Shown here: positions 31,741 through 41,890 of the stretch, one piece after another
Layout: every line of letters begins with the position of its first letter
Numbering within the stretch: position 1 is the first letter of the stretch
From: Ichthyophis bannanicus
Taxonomy: Eukaryota; Chordata; Amphibia; Gymnophiona; Ichthyophiidae
Assembly (NCBI GenBank): GCA_033557465.1
Contig: CM066037.1
Span: 521,164,686 to 521,228,685 of the forward strand
Length of the DNA stretch: 64,000 nucleotides
Direction of reading: 5' to 3'
Program-made: the position numbers and the translations under genes
The notes under the pieces: model-generated
Databases searched by the model: none
Seen by the model: the letters and a program-made list of their open reading frames with translations, nothing else
Told to the model about the DNA's origin: nothing

Positions 31741-32345
31741 AGGATAGAAACATAGAAATATGACAACAGAAAAAGAGCACATGGCCTATCTAGTCTGTCC
31801 TTCGATATCAACAGCTACAACAGTCCCCTTTTTACCTTTAGACATCCTTTGTTTGTCCCACGCTTTTTTGAATTCAGTTACTGTCCTCATCTCTACCACC
31901 TCCACTGGGAGACTATTCTATGGCTCCTCTACGCTTTCCGTAAAGAAATATTTCCGCATATCACTCCTGAATCTATCACCCTTCACCCTCATCCCATGTC
32001 CGCTCGTAGCAGAACTTGCTTTCAATTGAAAGAGGCTCTCTCCCTGAACATTTATGCCACGGAGGTATTTAAACATCTCAATCATATCACCTCTAATCCC
32101 GCCTTTCCTCTAAGGTGTACATATTAAGATCCTTAAGTCTGTCCTCATCTGCTTTATAATGAAGACCACTAACCATTTTAGTAGCCACCCTCTGTACCGA
32201 TGCCATCCTGTTCACATCCTTTTGAAGGTGCGGTCTCCAGAATTGCACATTATACTCCAAATGAAGTCGCACCAAAGACTTATACAGAGGTACTATCAAC
32301 TGCTTTTTTTCTGCTAGCCATTCCTCTCCGTGTGCACCCAAGCAT
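31741..32345 (-). mobile_element. CR1-2: CR1 3' end inserted in PLE-1
   Basis: The minus strand encodes the CR1 C-terminus: KKQLIVPLYKSLVRLHLEYN, FWRPHLQKDVNRM and VATKMVSGLHYKADEDRL, followed in the same order as CR1-1 by RYFF/KYFFT-like and FKKAWD blocks. The element's 3' end is at 31741. It separates the PLE segments ending in SSFHPVHLK and starting with SQFLCSRH. Confidence 0.8.
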
Positions 32346-33045
32346 CCTTCTCTATTCACAATTTTTGTGCTCTAGACACATTTTGTTCAACAATGGCCGA
32401 ATATTGTGTATAGGCGAAGGTTTTAAGAAGGAAGTTTCAGGAGAGAGGCTATCCAGGCAAAGTTGTCTCACATGCATATAAAAGAGCCTTCAATAATAAT
32501 CAGGAATGGTTGCTGGAACAGCCTCAGAATGAAATGAACTTGTTGAAGAAGGAGGAAGATTCAGTAATTTGTGTTGCAGTACTCCGTCTAGATGGATAGC
32601 CGCCATTATAAGATGGCAATGGTGTACATTGCAAGTGTATCCCTGATTACACCAGTGGAAAATAAGGATGGCATATAGCAGAGGGAAGAACGTAAGCGGT
32701 TATGTGTGTCCTGCTGTATTACAGGATAAGATGGCAGACAAATCTGTCTAAATAAATAAATTACAGTCAGTCCTCATTGCTAGTATCGTGGGTCACCATA
32801 AGTGTGGCCGATGTCAGATTTGCAAAATTACTGAGAAAGGGGACAAATTCATTTGGTCTAATAAGGCTATTAAGCCACAATATGTCACATCGTGTGTATC
32901 TTCCCATGTGGTATATGTCATCAGATGTCCATGTCAAAAACTACAGTGGGAAGACTATCCAACAGTTACGAACAAGGTTGATAGAGCATAAATATGCATA
33001 TAACTTATCCTACCTTACACTCATATATCTTCTTTCAGCCAAGTG

Positions 33046-33228
33046 ATTCATGATGTATATAAGTTCCACTGTTCTATGTATCAATCAGTTGTTAAAATGT
33101 TCCATGTAAACCGCACTGATGGAAAATAGCGCGGTATATAAGAAAACGTAAATAAAATAAATAAATAAAATGTACACCGCTTTGCTCCAGTGAAAAGCAG
33201 TATAAAAAAAAGTCTAATAAAATAAAAA
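33046..33228 (+). mobile_element. L2-3: two L2 3' tails inserted in PLE-1
   Basis: The first tail ends with the hairpin CCGCACT/AGCGCGG (33110-33133) and (AAAT)n at 33150-33170. A second, shorter and more diverged tail (ACACCGCTTTGCTCC... AGCAGTATAAAA) follows to 33228. The PLE GIY-YIG domain is interrupted between the RLIEHK region and LGHEFTELHC. Confidence 0.7.
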
Positions 33229-33425
33229 TATTGTTTGCATAAACAGAAGAAAGAGGCATCTTTGGTCCAGGATTGTGCACAACTTGGACATGAGTTCACT
33301 GAGTTGCATTGCATGGGTGTGGACTATGTGAGAGAAGATGTGCGTGTTGGTGACTGCGGGAGAATCGTGTTGCTGCATTTGTATATTTGAATTAAATACT
33401 CTTGAACCTTGTGATAAGGAAGCTT

Positions 33426-35035
33426 ATCATAGCTCAGGAAGGAGCTATAGAAAAGGTGAAGTGACTCTGAACAAGCAACCTGTCAGTTCTGGTAGAAATA
33501 AGAAAATAGAATTTTCCCATAAAAGACTACCAGTCCCAGAATGCACCAGGTTTCCAACAGCCATTAGAGGAGCTGAAGTGGAGAAAAGTGTGTTCAATCA
33601 GGAGGGCTATGAGGTAATCCCTAAGCACTCATCTCAAAGGGCAGGGCCTGATTCAGCACAGCTGCGCTGTGTTAGGGAAGAGCACTCATCCAATCAGAAT
33701 AAGAGTAGAGTTTATTCTACAGATGACCATCTTCATGATCACCTTGGATATCCAGAGAATTGTCCTCAGTATCCTGAGAATCAGCTTGAGTTTGATCATC
33801 AGTTTCATCTGAAGGATCATCAGAAGCAGAAGCCAAACCGGACGGACAGAGAGGGAAAGAGACCCTTTGGAAGAAGGAAGAGAAAAGCCTTTGAGAGGTC
33901 TAGAAGAGTCCAAAGCAGTACGTATACTGGGAGGTATTCCAAGGGCCAGCATACACCATTGGACTGGGGAAAGCCAGAGGAATGGTGCTGCAGAGCTAGG
34001 AATCACCAGAGGCTACCTGTGAGGGAGACGGCTGCACGTGGAAGGGACCCTAAGACCTGTGCCAGAAGGTATGTGAAGAGAGATCCAGTGTCCAGGGATC
34101 TGAGTTGGAAGGCTGGACATAAGAACTGGACTACATACTGGCCAGGCTATATAGAGAGGAACTCTAGCAGCAATGGAAGCTCAGGTATGAACACTGATCT
34201 ATGCCCTAGCTATAACCTTGAAAGACAGCAGGGAAACAAGTATTCTCCTGAAAATGCTCCATTGAGAGATTCATCTGTGCCAATCCATGATATTGAACCA
34301 ATGCTTGTTGAACAAGGGGGAATAATAGCAGATGAGGATCCTGTTTATATGGACTGCTCTCTATCTAAACTCCGTTGGTAACTTTCTGTTATAAAGTACA
34401 GCAACCATCACAAAGAAATACAAATTTGTTCTTTAATCTACTCAGAAAAGCTCCTGAAGCAGGATTTGACCCACACAGTGGAAGGCAAGCCAGCTAAGGG
34501 GTTTCAGCTGGATAACTGCTAGCAATTAAGCCTTACCTAATTGCTTGTGAGCTAGGAGAGAATCACTTCTGTATCTATGTGGGAAGTAATCAGAAGTTAA
34601 CCTGAAAAGAACAGTTTGTTTCTTGCTTTGTGGCTTTTCATTTGTTGTTTTCCTGATTTTGACTTTGTTTTTCCAAGTTAACACTGAAAGCAAGTAACCT
34701 AATGTATGTGCTACCAAGCATATCTGTGTTGGGAGAAATAACCCCATAAATAAATATCTTATTGGCTTTACCCAAGAGCACAACTAAATTATTGTCAGCA
34801 GCTGTGTCTGGTGTGAATGAACTACATTGCCCACAATACCTTGCAAATCATATAGACATATGCACTTGCCAAGAGTGTGAAGATTCTCACCCAGGCAGCC
34901 GTCTGACAACCTAATGGATTTAATAGTGTTATTGAATGGGGGGCCTTTCTCTAATAGAGAGCTCTCCCTCAGATTTGAAATGAAAGGCAAGTCCCTGTCC
35001 TTACTGAAGCTCCTCCTACAGGACTGTGATTGGAT
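33426..35035 (+). other. Unassigned sequence with a 318-codon open extension
   Basis: The frame that encodes the PLE-1 C-terminus (FELNTLEPCDKEAY) stays open to a TAA at about 34379-34381, giving roughly 318 further codons with no domain I recognise; composition is hydrophilic and rich in Arg, Lys, Asp and Ser. The rest (34382-35035) is AT-rich and noncoding, with an AATAAATAAATATC stretch at 34746-34759 and a GAACTACATTGCCCACAATAC motif near 34820, in the style of a transposon terminus or LTR. I cannot name the element. Confidence 0.4.
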
Positions 35036-35246
35036 AGAAACAGAAATATGATGACAGAAAAAGACCACATGGCCTATCTAGTCTGTCCTTCCATATCAAC
35101 AACTACAACAGTCCCCTTTTTACCTTTAGAGATCCTCTGTGTTTGTCCCATGCTTTTTTGAATTCAGTTACTGTCCTCACCTCTACCACCTCCACTGGGA
35201 GACTATTCCAAGGATCCACTACTCTTTCCGTAAAGAAATATTTCTG
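35036..35246 (-). mobile_element. CR1-3: short CR1 3' end
   Basis: Nearly the same sequence as the 3' 210 bases of CR1-2 (31741-31955), including ACATGGCCTATCTAGTCTG and TACCACCTCCACTGGGAG. It is truncated at 35246, where L1-D starts. The element's 3' end is at 35036. Confidence 0.8.
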
Positions 35247-36245
35247 CTGGGGCGGAGTCAAGATAGCGGCGTGATAGGAGTGTGGTGTCTTGTTTCCTTC
35301 TCTGTTTCCTCATGCCTTCTAAGCGGCGCGGGAACCCCTGCACTAAGCCGGTGAAGGGTGCTTCACCTGCGTCTTGCCAGCAACAGATAGACGCGCTTCT
35401 CCTGAAAGCTCTAGCGCTCGAGAAGGCTGAGGGCTCATTGCAGAGACCGCCGAATGGGGAGGCGGCCACTGCTGAGCGCTGTACAACTATCCCACAGCCG
35501 TGTTCGGCGGCTCAATTGGAGTCGGAGCCTGAGGTCTCAGGCTCTGCGGATATCGCTCTGCTTGTCCCTGGAGAGGAAGGTGGAGTTTTGGGCCTGCCTG
35601 CGTCTTGTTCAACGCCGCTTCTTCCCTCATCTGTTCATTTGGTTAATGTTGAGGAAAGTCCTAAGGCTGTCGGTGAGCAGGTTTCTTGTGCTCCCGTGGA
35701 AGCGGTGGTTGGTTCTTGCTTGAGCACGTCCCTAAAAGATCCTCTACAGCAACGTTCGGGTGAAATATCTTTGGATTCCATTGGAATATGTTACTGAAGT
35801 TGGATGGAACTGTTTCTAAGTGTGCTGCTGATGTCTCTACGCTTGTTCAGGTAGTGGCTCACAACTCAACGCACTATGCAAGCTATGAAAAGGATATGTC
35901 TGAGAAGTTTATGGCGATTACTAAGGACGTTAGTGACTCTAAAGCTGTGATAGATAATTACTTTCTTTGACCATTTGATCAATCTAAAACTTGAACAGTT
36001 TGAGAACAAGTTTAGAGCCTTGAATCTGAGAATTTTAAATTTTCCTTTGTTGAATATGTCTCCCATCGATACCTTTAAGAAGTATATGTCTGAAGTGCTT
36101 ACCATTTCTGATGATGCATTTCCTCCTATAACTAGAGCTTATTTTCTCCCAGTAAAGAAAGTTGAGTCAGATGGTCCTTCTGTAACTGTTCCTGATAATC
36201 TTACTGATTTCCTTGAGGGCTCTTTGTATTGCCAAGTTTTACGCT
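35247..36245 (+). mobile_element. L1-D: 5' end of an L1-type element
   Basis: Begins with CTGGGGCGGAGTCAAGATAG, which resembles the start of L1 5' ends (GGGGCGGAGCCAAGATGGCGGC style). ORF1 follows at 35312. The 3' part is missing, the reverse of normal L1 5' truncation, so a later event at about 36245 removed or displaced it. Confidence 0.7.
35312..36245 (+). pseudogene. L1-D ORF1 (N-terminus, coiled coil, start of RRM)
   Basis: The N-terminal segment MPSKRRGNPC...SQQQIDALLL-like is open to 35794. After a frameshift a coiled-coil stretch follows (35788-35968), and after another the RRM entry LKLEQFENKFRALNLRILNF with SPIDTFKKYMSEVL and PPITRAYFLPVKK. This is the L1 ORF1 order of an amphibian/fish-type L1 different from L1-B, C and E. 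Coding ends around 36245 without the C-terminal domain. Family identity is by motif only. Confidence 0.65.
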
Positions 36246-39200
36246 TTTCCTTTAACCCTATCACTCACTAGTTCACTGACTAGGCAAAAATATTCTGGCA
36301 AATACAGTATGAGTTAACTCTGTCACTCATTAGCCCAAATACAATATGAGTTAACCCTGTCATTCATTTAGCTCACAGACTATGCATAGACACTTTAGTA
36401 AATGCAATATGAGTTTATTAAATTAAGTCCTTTTGAAATAATGATAAAATACAAAGGTAAGCATTAATACTTTTACCGGATATTATAGCTCATCACTCCA
36501 GGTGGGGGACTGTTTAGCAATCACTCTCAGGAGGAAAATCCGGAACGCTTGTCTCGTATATCAGTTGCAGTCCCATCTTTCCTTCTGAGAGTCCCCCTAA
36601 AGTACCTTAACCAGACTCATGCTGGCTGCATGCCATAGGTTAACACAGAATCAGACTTGTGCTGGCTGCATGCCATAGGTTAACACAGAATCAGACTTGT
36701 GCTGGCTACATGCCATAGGTTAACACACTGCATGCTCAAATCAGGATTGGTTGTAACCCCCAAGCTCAGTTCCATTAGCTCCTGGGCTGGGCTAGCAAGC
36801 TAATTCCTAATTCAGCATGGCTGAAGAATACAACATTCTTTGCTGATCGAACTCTCACATGAACTTCTCTCCACCCCATCCACCTTTTTTACTTTGGTTT
36901 CCGGGCAGGCCCCCCTTGTGGTCAGACATCTGAGAATGCTCAAAGGACACATCCCCCATGGTCTACATTCCAAGGCTAGATGAAGTGTTCTTTTGTCATC
37001 ATTAATGGGTTTAAATTTGTTTTGCCTTAAGGACTTCTTGTCAAGGGAGACACCCCCCATGGTTTTAGAAACAGCTCAAGGCTTCTACATTACAATTGAT
37101 GAATTCTTATCCTGTCCTCACAGGCAGAATGGCTCATGAGTTCAATTTCTTATAATAAAGTACAATATCTTTGCTGATCCAAAAAAAAAAATCCAAATAA
37201 ATCTTTAATTAGTAATTCATTCCACCCTTGGATCAACAAGGATATTGCACGTAAGCAATGGCTGAATCGCCTTTGTAATTCATTTAGAAATACAGTAATA
37301 ACAACTTGGGCTAAAACATAGTGGATAGCATTAAGGCAAACGCTGGAGGGGACAAGCCTCAGTGTAATTTGGGTGATATTTTCCCATTCCCCCCCCCCCC
37401 CCTCAGCATTACAATTGTCAAAGCCAAATGGCTTGTAGGTCTCAGCTATCTTTATCAGTTCCCCATGCAGTGGGGGACTCATTTCACCTGCACATTCAGA
37501 ACTTTTTCCCACTGTACATCTGCCCCATAGACTCTAATAACTAAAATCTGGGGAACAGGTGACATAAGCAATTGGGCACATGATGTTCAGCAGAAAAAAT
37601 CTGAGATACTAAAATTACAGTTACTTTCCAAGGAAACAATAACCATACATAAGAAAAAAAAAATCATTCACAAAAGTCCAATAGTCCTTTTCCTATTTTC
37701 AGATAATTTGGCCTGCTTCTCAGCAGTTTTTCAGGACTCCGTAGCGTCATTTTCACCTTTCTCTGAAGTTTAAACTTGGCCTCTCTCAACAGTTGAACCT
37801 CTCATTCTCGTAGGTGGACATCTTGGCCTTTCTTTCATTGCGACACATTGAAGCAGATAGGGACTTCCTCACACGTTTCTGCGGTGCGTAGTCCAGATCT
37901 CTCGGGATGGTCTGCTCCATCTGGACTCTGGCCAATTCCCTCTGCCGGACTCTGGCTTACAATTGGTGACATGGCTCCAGGCCTCATTCAGAAGAGCAGC
38001 GCCAATATTAAATGAAAAGACTAAAAATTCTAGATTAGACTTCACAATAAGACAAACTTAATTTCATCTATATTTACTAAGATCATATCCTACAAATAAT
38101 AAATATTGCTTTTATAAACTTTCAGTGATCTACTAGTAACTATCTCGTATGGTGTCAATCTTATCTCGCAGTTTGATTAACTCCTTGTCTCTCTATCACT
38201 GGAAATTCATTTTGCTTGTAGGAAATATTCCATTTTGCCCTTGAATGACCTTTACATGTTTCAGATCAGACAAGCTGCACATACGTGTTCTGCAATTTTG
38301 ATAAGTTTTAGAATTATACCCAATTGTGTGAGAATTTGTCATCAAATCATCCCCCTTTGCCTATGCATGCCTGGCCAGGACATACAGAGGAAAAGTGAGG
38401 CACAAAGCATCCGGAAGTACCACATGGCCAGTGTGGGTTTTCCAGAGCTCATCAGGGTGCAAGGTGCACCTAGCCTGTCTCCAAATATCTATTTCTTCCA
38501 ATTGTTGAGTATGACTTCCTGAATTGAAGCTTCTGGAGACGGCACAGTCAAATAAAGTGCTCATAATTTTTTGTTTACATATTCATTAGGCAAATACATC
38601 ACTTCAAATTACCTTCATCAGTTTATTGTCTATCACAGTTTCTCCTTTAATATTCCACTTCATCCCTCCATAACACAACACTTTTTCATCACCTGCATCA
38701 TTCCACCAACTTTATATCACACTAATGTATCCTTATTTGGCAAGGCTGCTAAGAATATCAAACAATTGTTAATAACTTAAATTTAGATTCCTCAATGAAA
38801 TAACAGTATGAGTAAACAGTGTCCCTTTCCCATCAACTTAATTGGTCCAATGCTAAGTGGACATATGCTCATTCTAAAATAGGAACAATCTGGGTAAAAT
38901 CCTTACAATATAAAACTATCATTTTGCAGCATTCTATAACATCAATCCCAATAGAAAGAAATATGGCTCATCTCTCACGTATAACTAGAATCTGTCATAT
39001 ACCCTGTCCTCAGTGAGAGTGCTGTTAGACTGATTTTAAAATTGCAGTGTTCACAAGGATTTGTATAAGCTACTCATTAATTATGGTGTCAAAAAGAGAT
39101 CCTTTTGAGGTGAGAGATCTAAGAGGGTACATGGCATTGGTGGCTAGGCCTCATCTTCAGGTTCTTCTTGGATTGCAAGGCATTCATGACTATCCTCGGG

Positions 39201-40540
39201 TTCTTCTCGGCCTATGCTCCCCCTGCCTATTTATGTCTCTTCAGAGGCATAAATATGCAAGGTTCCTGTTCTTCAGGCCTTGTGGGTCCTCAAGGAGTCT
39301 TAGAGCTTGGTAGCCCAGATCATCACACTGGAAGCAGCACATTTAGCCTAGGCTGTGGCCTCACCTTTCTGCCTCTCTCTCTCTCTCTTATTCTTTTTCT
39401 CAAACCTCTCCTGGATCATTGCTGACAAGCAAGATTTGGTTTTATCCAATCAACTCAAGTTCTCATTATTTTCTGGGAACTCAGTTCCATCTTTAATCTA
39501 TATTTGTTCTATATGCTTGAGAATAGAGCAATTTCATATCAGCCTCTGTCTAAAATTTCATCAAACTTATTAATATTTTACTCATCTGGTAATTGCTGTG
39601 TGTGTACTGGACCTCTACGTAATGTACTATTACCACAAGTGTCATAAGTGCAAGTGTATAAACTACCAACTTAATATCTCACAATGCTGCAACATATATC
39701 TGTTTTATATCTATTTTCTCAGAAACTGTACTGAAAATGAAATATAAACTTTTAGAACAAAGTACACTTTTTCTCTAAAATTCAAATACAGGAAAACAGG
39801 TGTCCCTCAGTCGTTAGCACAAAGCTTAAAGTAATTATCTTGAACCTCACAGTTCAGGCTCAAGTGAGGTGAAACTTCTAAAAGGTGTTACTTTTAAATT
39901 AACCTGAAACTGGTCAACAAACAGATCTGAAATGTTATCTTCAACACAGCCAGTAGAACAAACAATAGGTATGCAGATTACTATGTAGCTAAACAATTAA
40001 CCTATAGTTATAGCTGTTTATGGTTAACTATGCCCCCTGGGGTGCTTGCCACAATTTAAAAATCTTCCTTTAACTTTTAGGTTTGCCTGGTAGCATATAC
40101 AGTCAAAGACAAAGAACAGATGCATAACATATTAATGATAAAGATCACCCTCTCACTTACTCAGGATTCAATGCCCCACCATCCTGTCAGGATTCTCAGC
40201 CTCCACTTTGGAGGAAAAAAGTTTGCCTTGTTTATTTGAGCTAGTCACTTCAGCATTCAGGGACTATAAAATCTACTGGAGTAGCCAGTAATGAAAGAAA
40301 AACAGTTTTTTACTACAAACATTTGAATACAGAACAAATCAAAGCTTACAAGTGCATTATACCTATCTGATCAGAGTTTCTTTTAACCAGGGACCTTAAA
40401 AAAAGTCTTCACTTCTTCATAATCTTATAAGGATTTTCCATAACAATTAATACTAACTGTACAGGATAGGCATTTTGTTCAAAGCACTGAACTAAACATC
40501 TTTGCAGCACAAGGTTACATATTTTCCTAAACAGTTTTTA
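36246..40540. other. Unassigned AT-rich region, possibly LTR-like repeats
   Basis: 4.3 kb with no supported coding sequence on either strand. Features seen: a degenerate 37-bp repeat (AATACAGTATGAGTTAAC at 36301, 36338 and partly 36401), a 40-bp tandem repeat at 36613-36731, A runs at 37171-37181 and C13 at 37389-37402, and a (CT)n tract near 39375. The AT-rich, stop-dense composition with short inverted and tandem repeats suggests a decayed non-coding transposon or a solo LTR, but I see neither clear termini nor a primer-binding site. Confidence 0.35.
36613..36731. repeat. 40-bp tandem repeat, three copies
   Basis: The phrase GCTGGCTGCATGCCATAGGT recurs at 36621 and 36661, and with one change at 36701. 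The full unit adds TAACACAGAATCAGACTTGT. Copies are almost identical, so the expansion is recent relative to the surrounding decay. Confidence 0.85.
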
Positions 40541-40699
40541 TTATTTTTAGATCCCTTTTCCTTGGCTGCAGATCCAACTTTTATAACATTAGATATGTTA
40601 TCTAATGTAAGGGGATCAAACTCATTCCATGAGTTTGAAAGGGTTGCCTCATGTGGTTGGGTCCTTTTGAATTTTTGCCTTCTTGACTACTTTGCTAGC

Positions 40700-41424
40700 T
40701 TCTCTAAGTTTTTCCAAATACAGATGCCTGTCTTCCTCTCTGTGGTCTCTTGTATTTCATGAAGGCCTCCCTCTTTTTCTTCACTTTTTCAGCTACTTCT
40801 TTCGAAAACCATAGCGGTCTCCTTTTCCTTTTACCTTTATTTACCATTTTAACAAAAAGGTTGGTTGCCCTTAAAATATCCCCTTTCAGTTTTGCCCACT
40901 GTTTTTCTACATCCCCCAGCTGTTCCCATCCCACCAACTACTCCCTGAGGTATTGGCCCATCTTCGCAAAGTTAGTCTTCCTAAAGTCTAAGATCCTCAC
41001 CTTTGAATGGATTCTAACAGCCCTAGTCCTAATACTGAACCACACCATCTGGTGATTTCTGGATGCAAAATGATCTCCCACTACAACATCAGAAACACTT
41101 TCACCATTGGTAAGCACCAAGTCCAGTATGACCCCTTCACGTGTGGGGTCTGTTACCAATTCCCTGAATAGCTTTCCCTGTAGAGAATCCAGGATCTCCT
41201 TACTTCTAGATGATACTGCAGCAGGAATGTGCCAATCAACATCTGGCATATTGAAATCTCCTATCAGTAGCACTTCCCCTTTCCTAGCAATGCTGCGTAT
41301 GTCTTCAATTAACTCTCTGTCCACCTCTTCCTCTTGTGAGGGAGGTCTGTATATCACACCAATGCAAATAGATTTCTCTTTCCCTCTTTCTAGTTTAACC
41401 CACAATGCCTCTTCTTTCCCTTTT
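40700..41424 (-). pseudogene. CR1-4 ORF2: endonuclease, main part
   Basis: Reads CIGVIYRPPSQEEE, LLIGDFNMPDVDWH, ELVTDPTREGVILDLVLTN and VVVGDHFASRNHQMVWFSI. These are the CR1 endonuclease blocks in order, matching CR1-1 (YYRPPGQ, MGDFNYPGIDW, LDLVLSG, NSDHSMIMF). The SDH block of the catalytic site reads RNH here, so the Asp is replaced by Asn. A stop follows REL near 40938, with further open sequence to 40704 (linker to RT). The remainder to 40541 is decayed. Confidence 0.83.
41413..41424. repeat. Target-site duplication of L1-E, left copy
   Basis: TCTTTCCCTTTT, repeated at 48193-48204. The left copy runs into the L1-E A-tail (T run on +), so the exact inner limit is ambiguous by a few T. 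Confidence 0.8.
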
Positions 41425-41437
41425 TTTTTTTTTTTTT

Positions 41438-41890
41438 ATTGAAAGGCTTCCAAAAAATACATAGAAACATAAACCACAAAGATCTTCAAAGAGAATGCAA
41501 CAGTAACAGCATAACTTCAGATCACAATAGTATTCAACAATATGCCTTCATTTTTGCAGTTTTAAGATAAGGAAACGGGGAGCAACAACCCCCCCAACCT
41601 CCCTTTCCCCCCCCCCCGAACCTCCCTAGCCCAGGACCCCCCTCCCTCCCAACCTCCCAATCCCCCCAACTATGGCTTGCTAGTGCTTAAGCACGGGAAG
41701 ATGGTGAGCAAGAAGCACACACAGGGGGCATGCTCCCTTTAAAGTATGCATATTCCCCCCCTCTCATCCAGCACAGTCACGCACCATAACGAGAGACAAA
41801 GGGTGCCCACACCAACTCAAAGCGTGCCAAACGCATCCTACTGACAGCTACCCCTCGCTCCATGGTATACATATCCCACATCCGTTCCAA
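41438..41890 (-). other. L1-E 3' untranslated region with G-rich tract
   Basis: On the element strand a purine tract with several runs of four or more G lies at 41586-41660, equivalent to 3568-3602 of L1-A. Such tracts form G-quadruplexes in mammalian L1 3' ends; whether this one does is inference. No other feature seen. Confidence 0.7.

Larger units (their letters stand above)
31505..33425 (+). mobile_element. PLE-1: Penelope-like element 3' part (RT end plus GIY-YIG)
   Basis: Penelope-like elements encode a telomerase-related RT and a GIY-YIG endonuclease. Visible in order: FLLWGGTEDLLQQFLGYLNS (RT catalytic box downstream flank), FLDAQV...VYSKPTDHN, then after a nested CR1 fragment QFLCSRHILFNN, YKRAFNNNQEWLLEQ, a CGRCQIC knuckle, VVYVIRCPC and GKTIQQLRTRLIEHK of GIY-YIG, and after L2 tails LGHEFTELHCMGVDYV and FELNTLEPC. 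It is 5' truncated, frameshifted and interrupted by CR1-2 and L2 tails. Confidence 0.82.

Noticed and set aside
32582..32760. Separate gene between the Penelope RT end and GIY-YIG
   Set aside because: Degraded linker of PLE-1; stops in all frames and position consistent with the Penelope RT-EN connector.
37971..37990. TGGTGACATGGC as a possible tRNA primer-binding site of an LTR element
   Set aside because: Matches no tRNA 3' end well, and no paired LTRs or gag-pol coding sequence follow.
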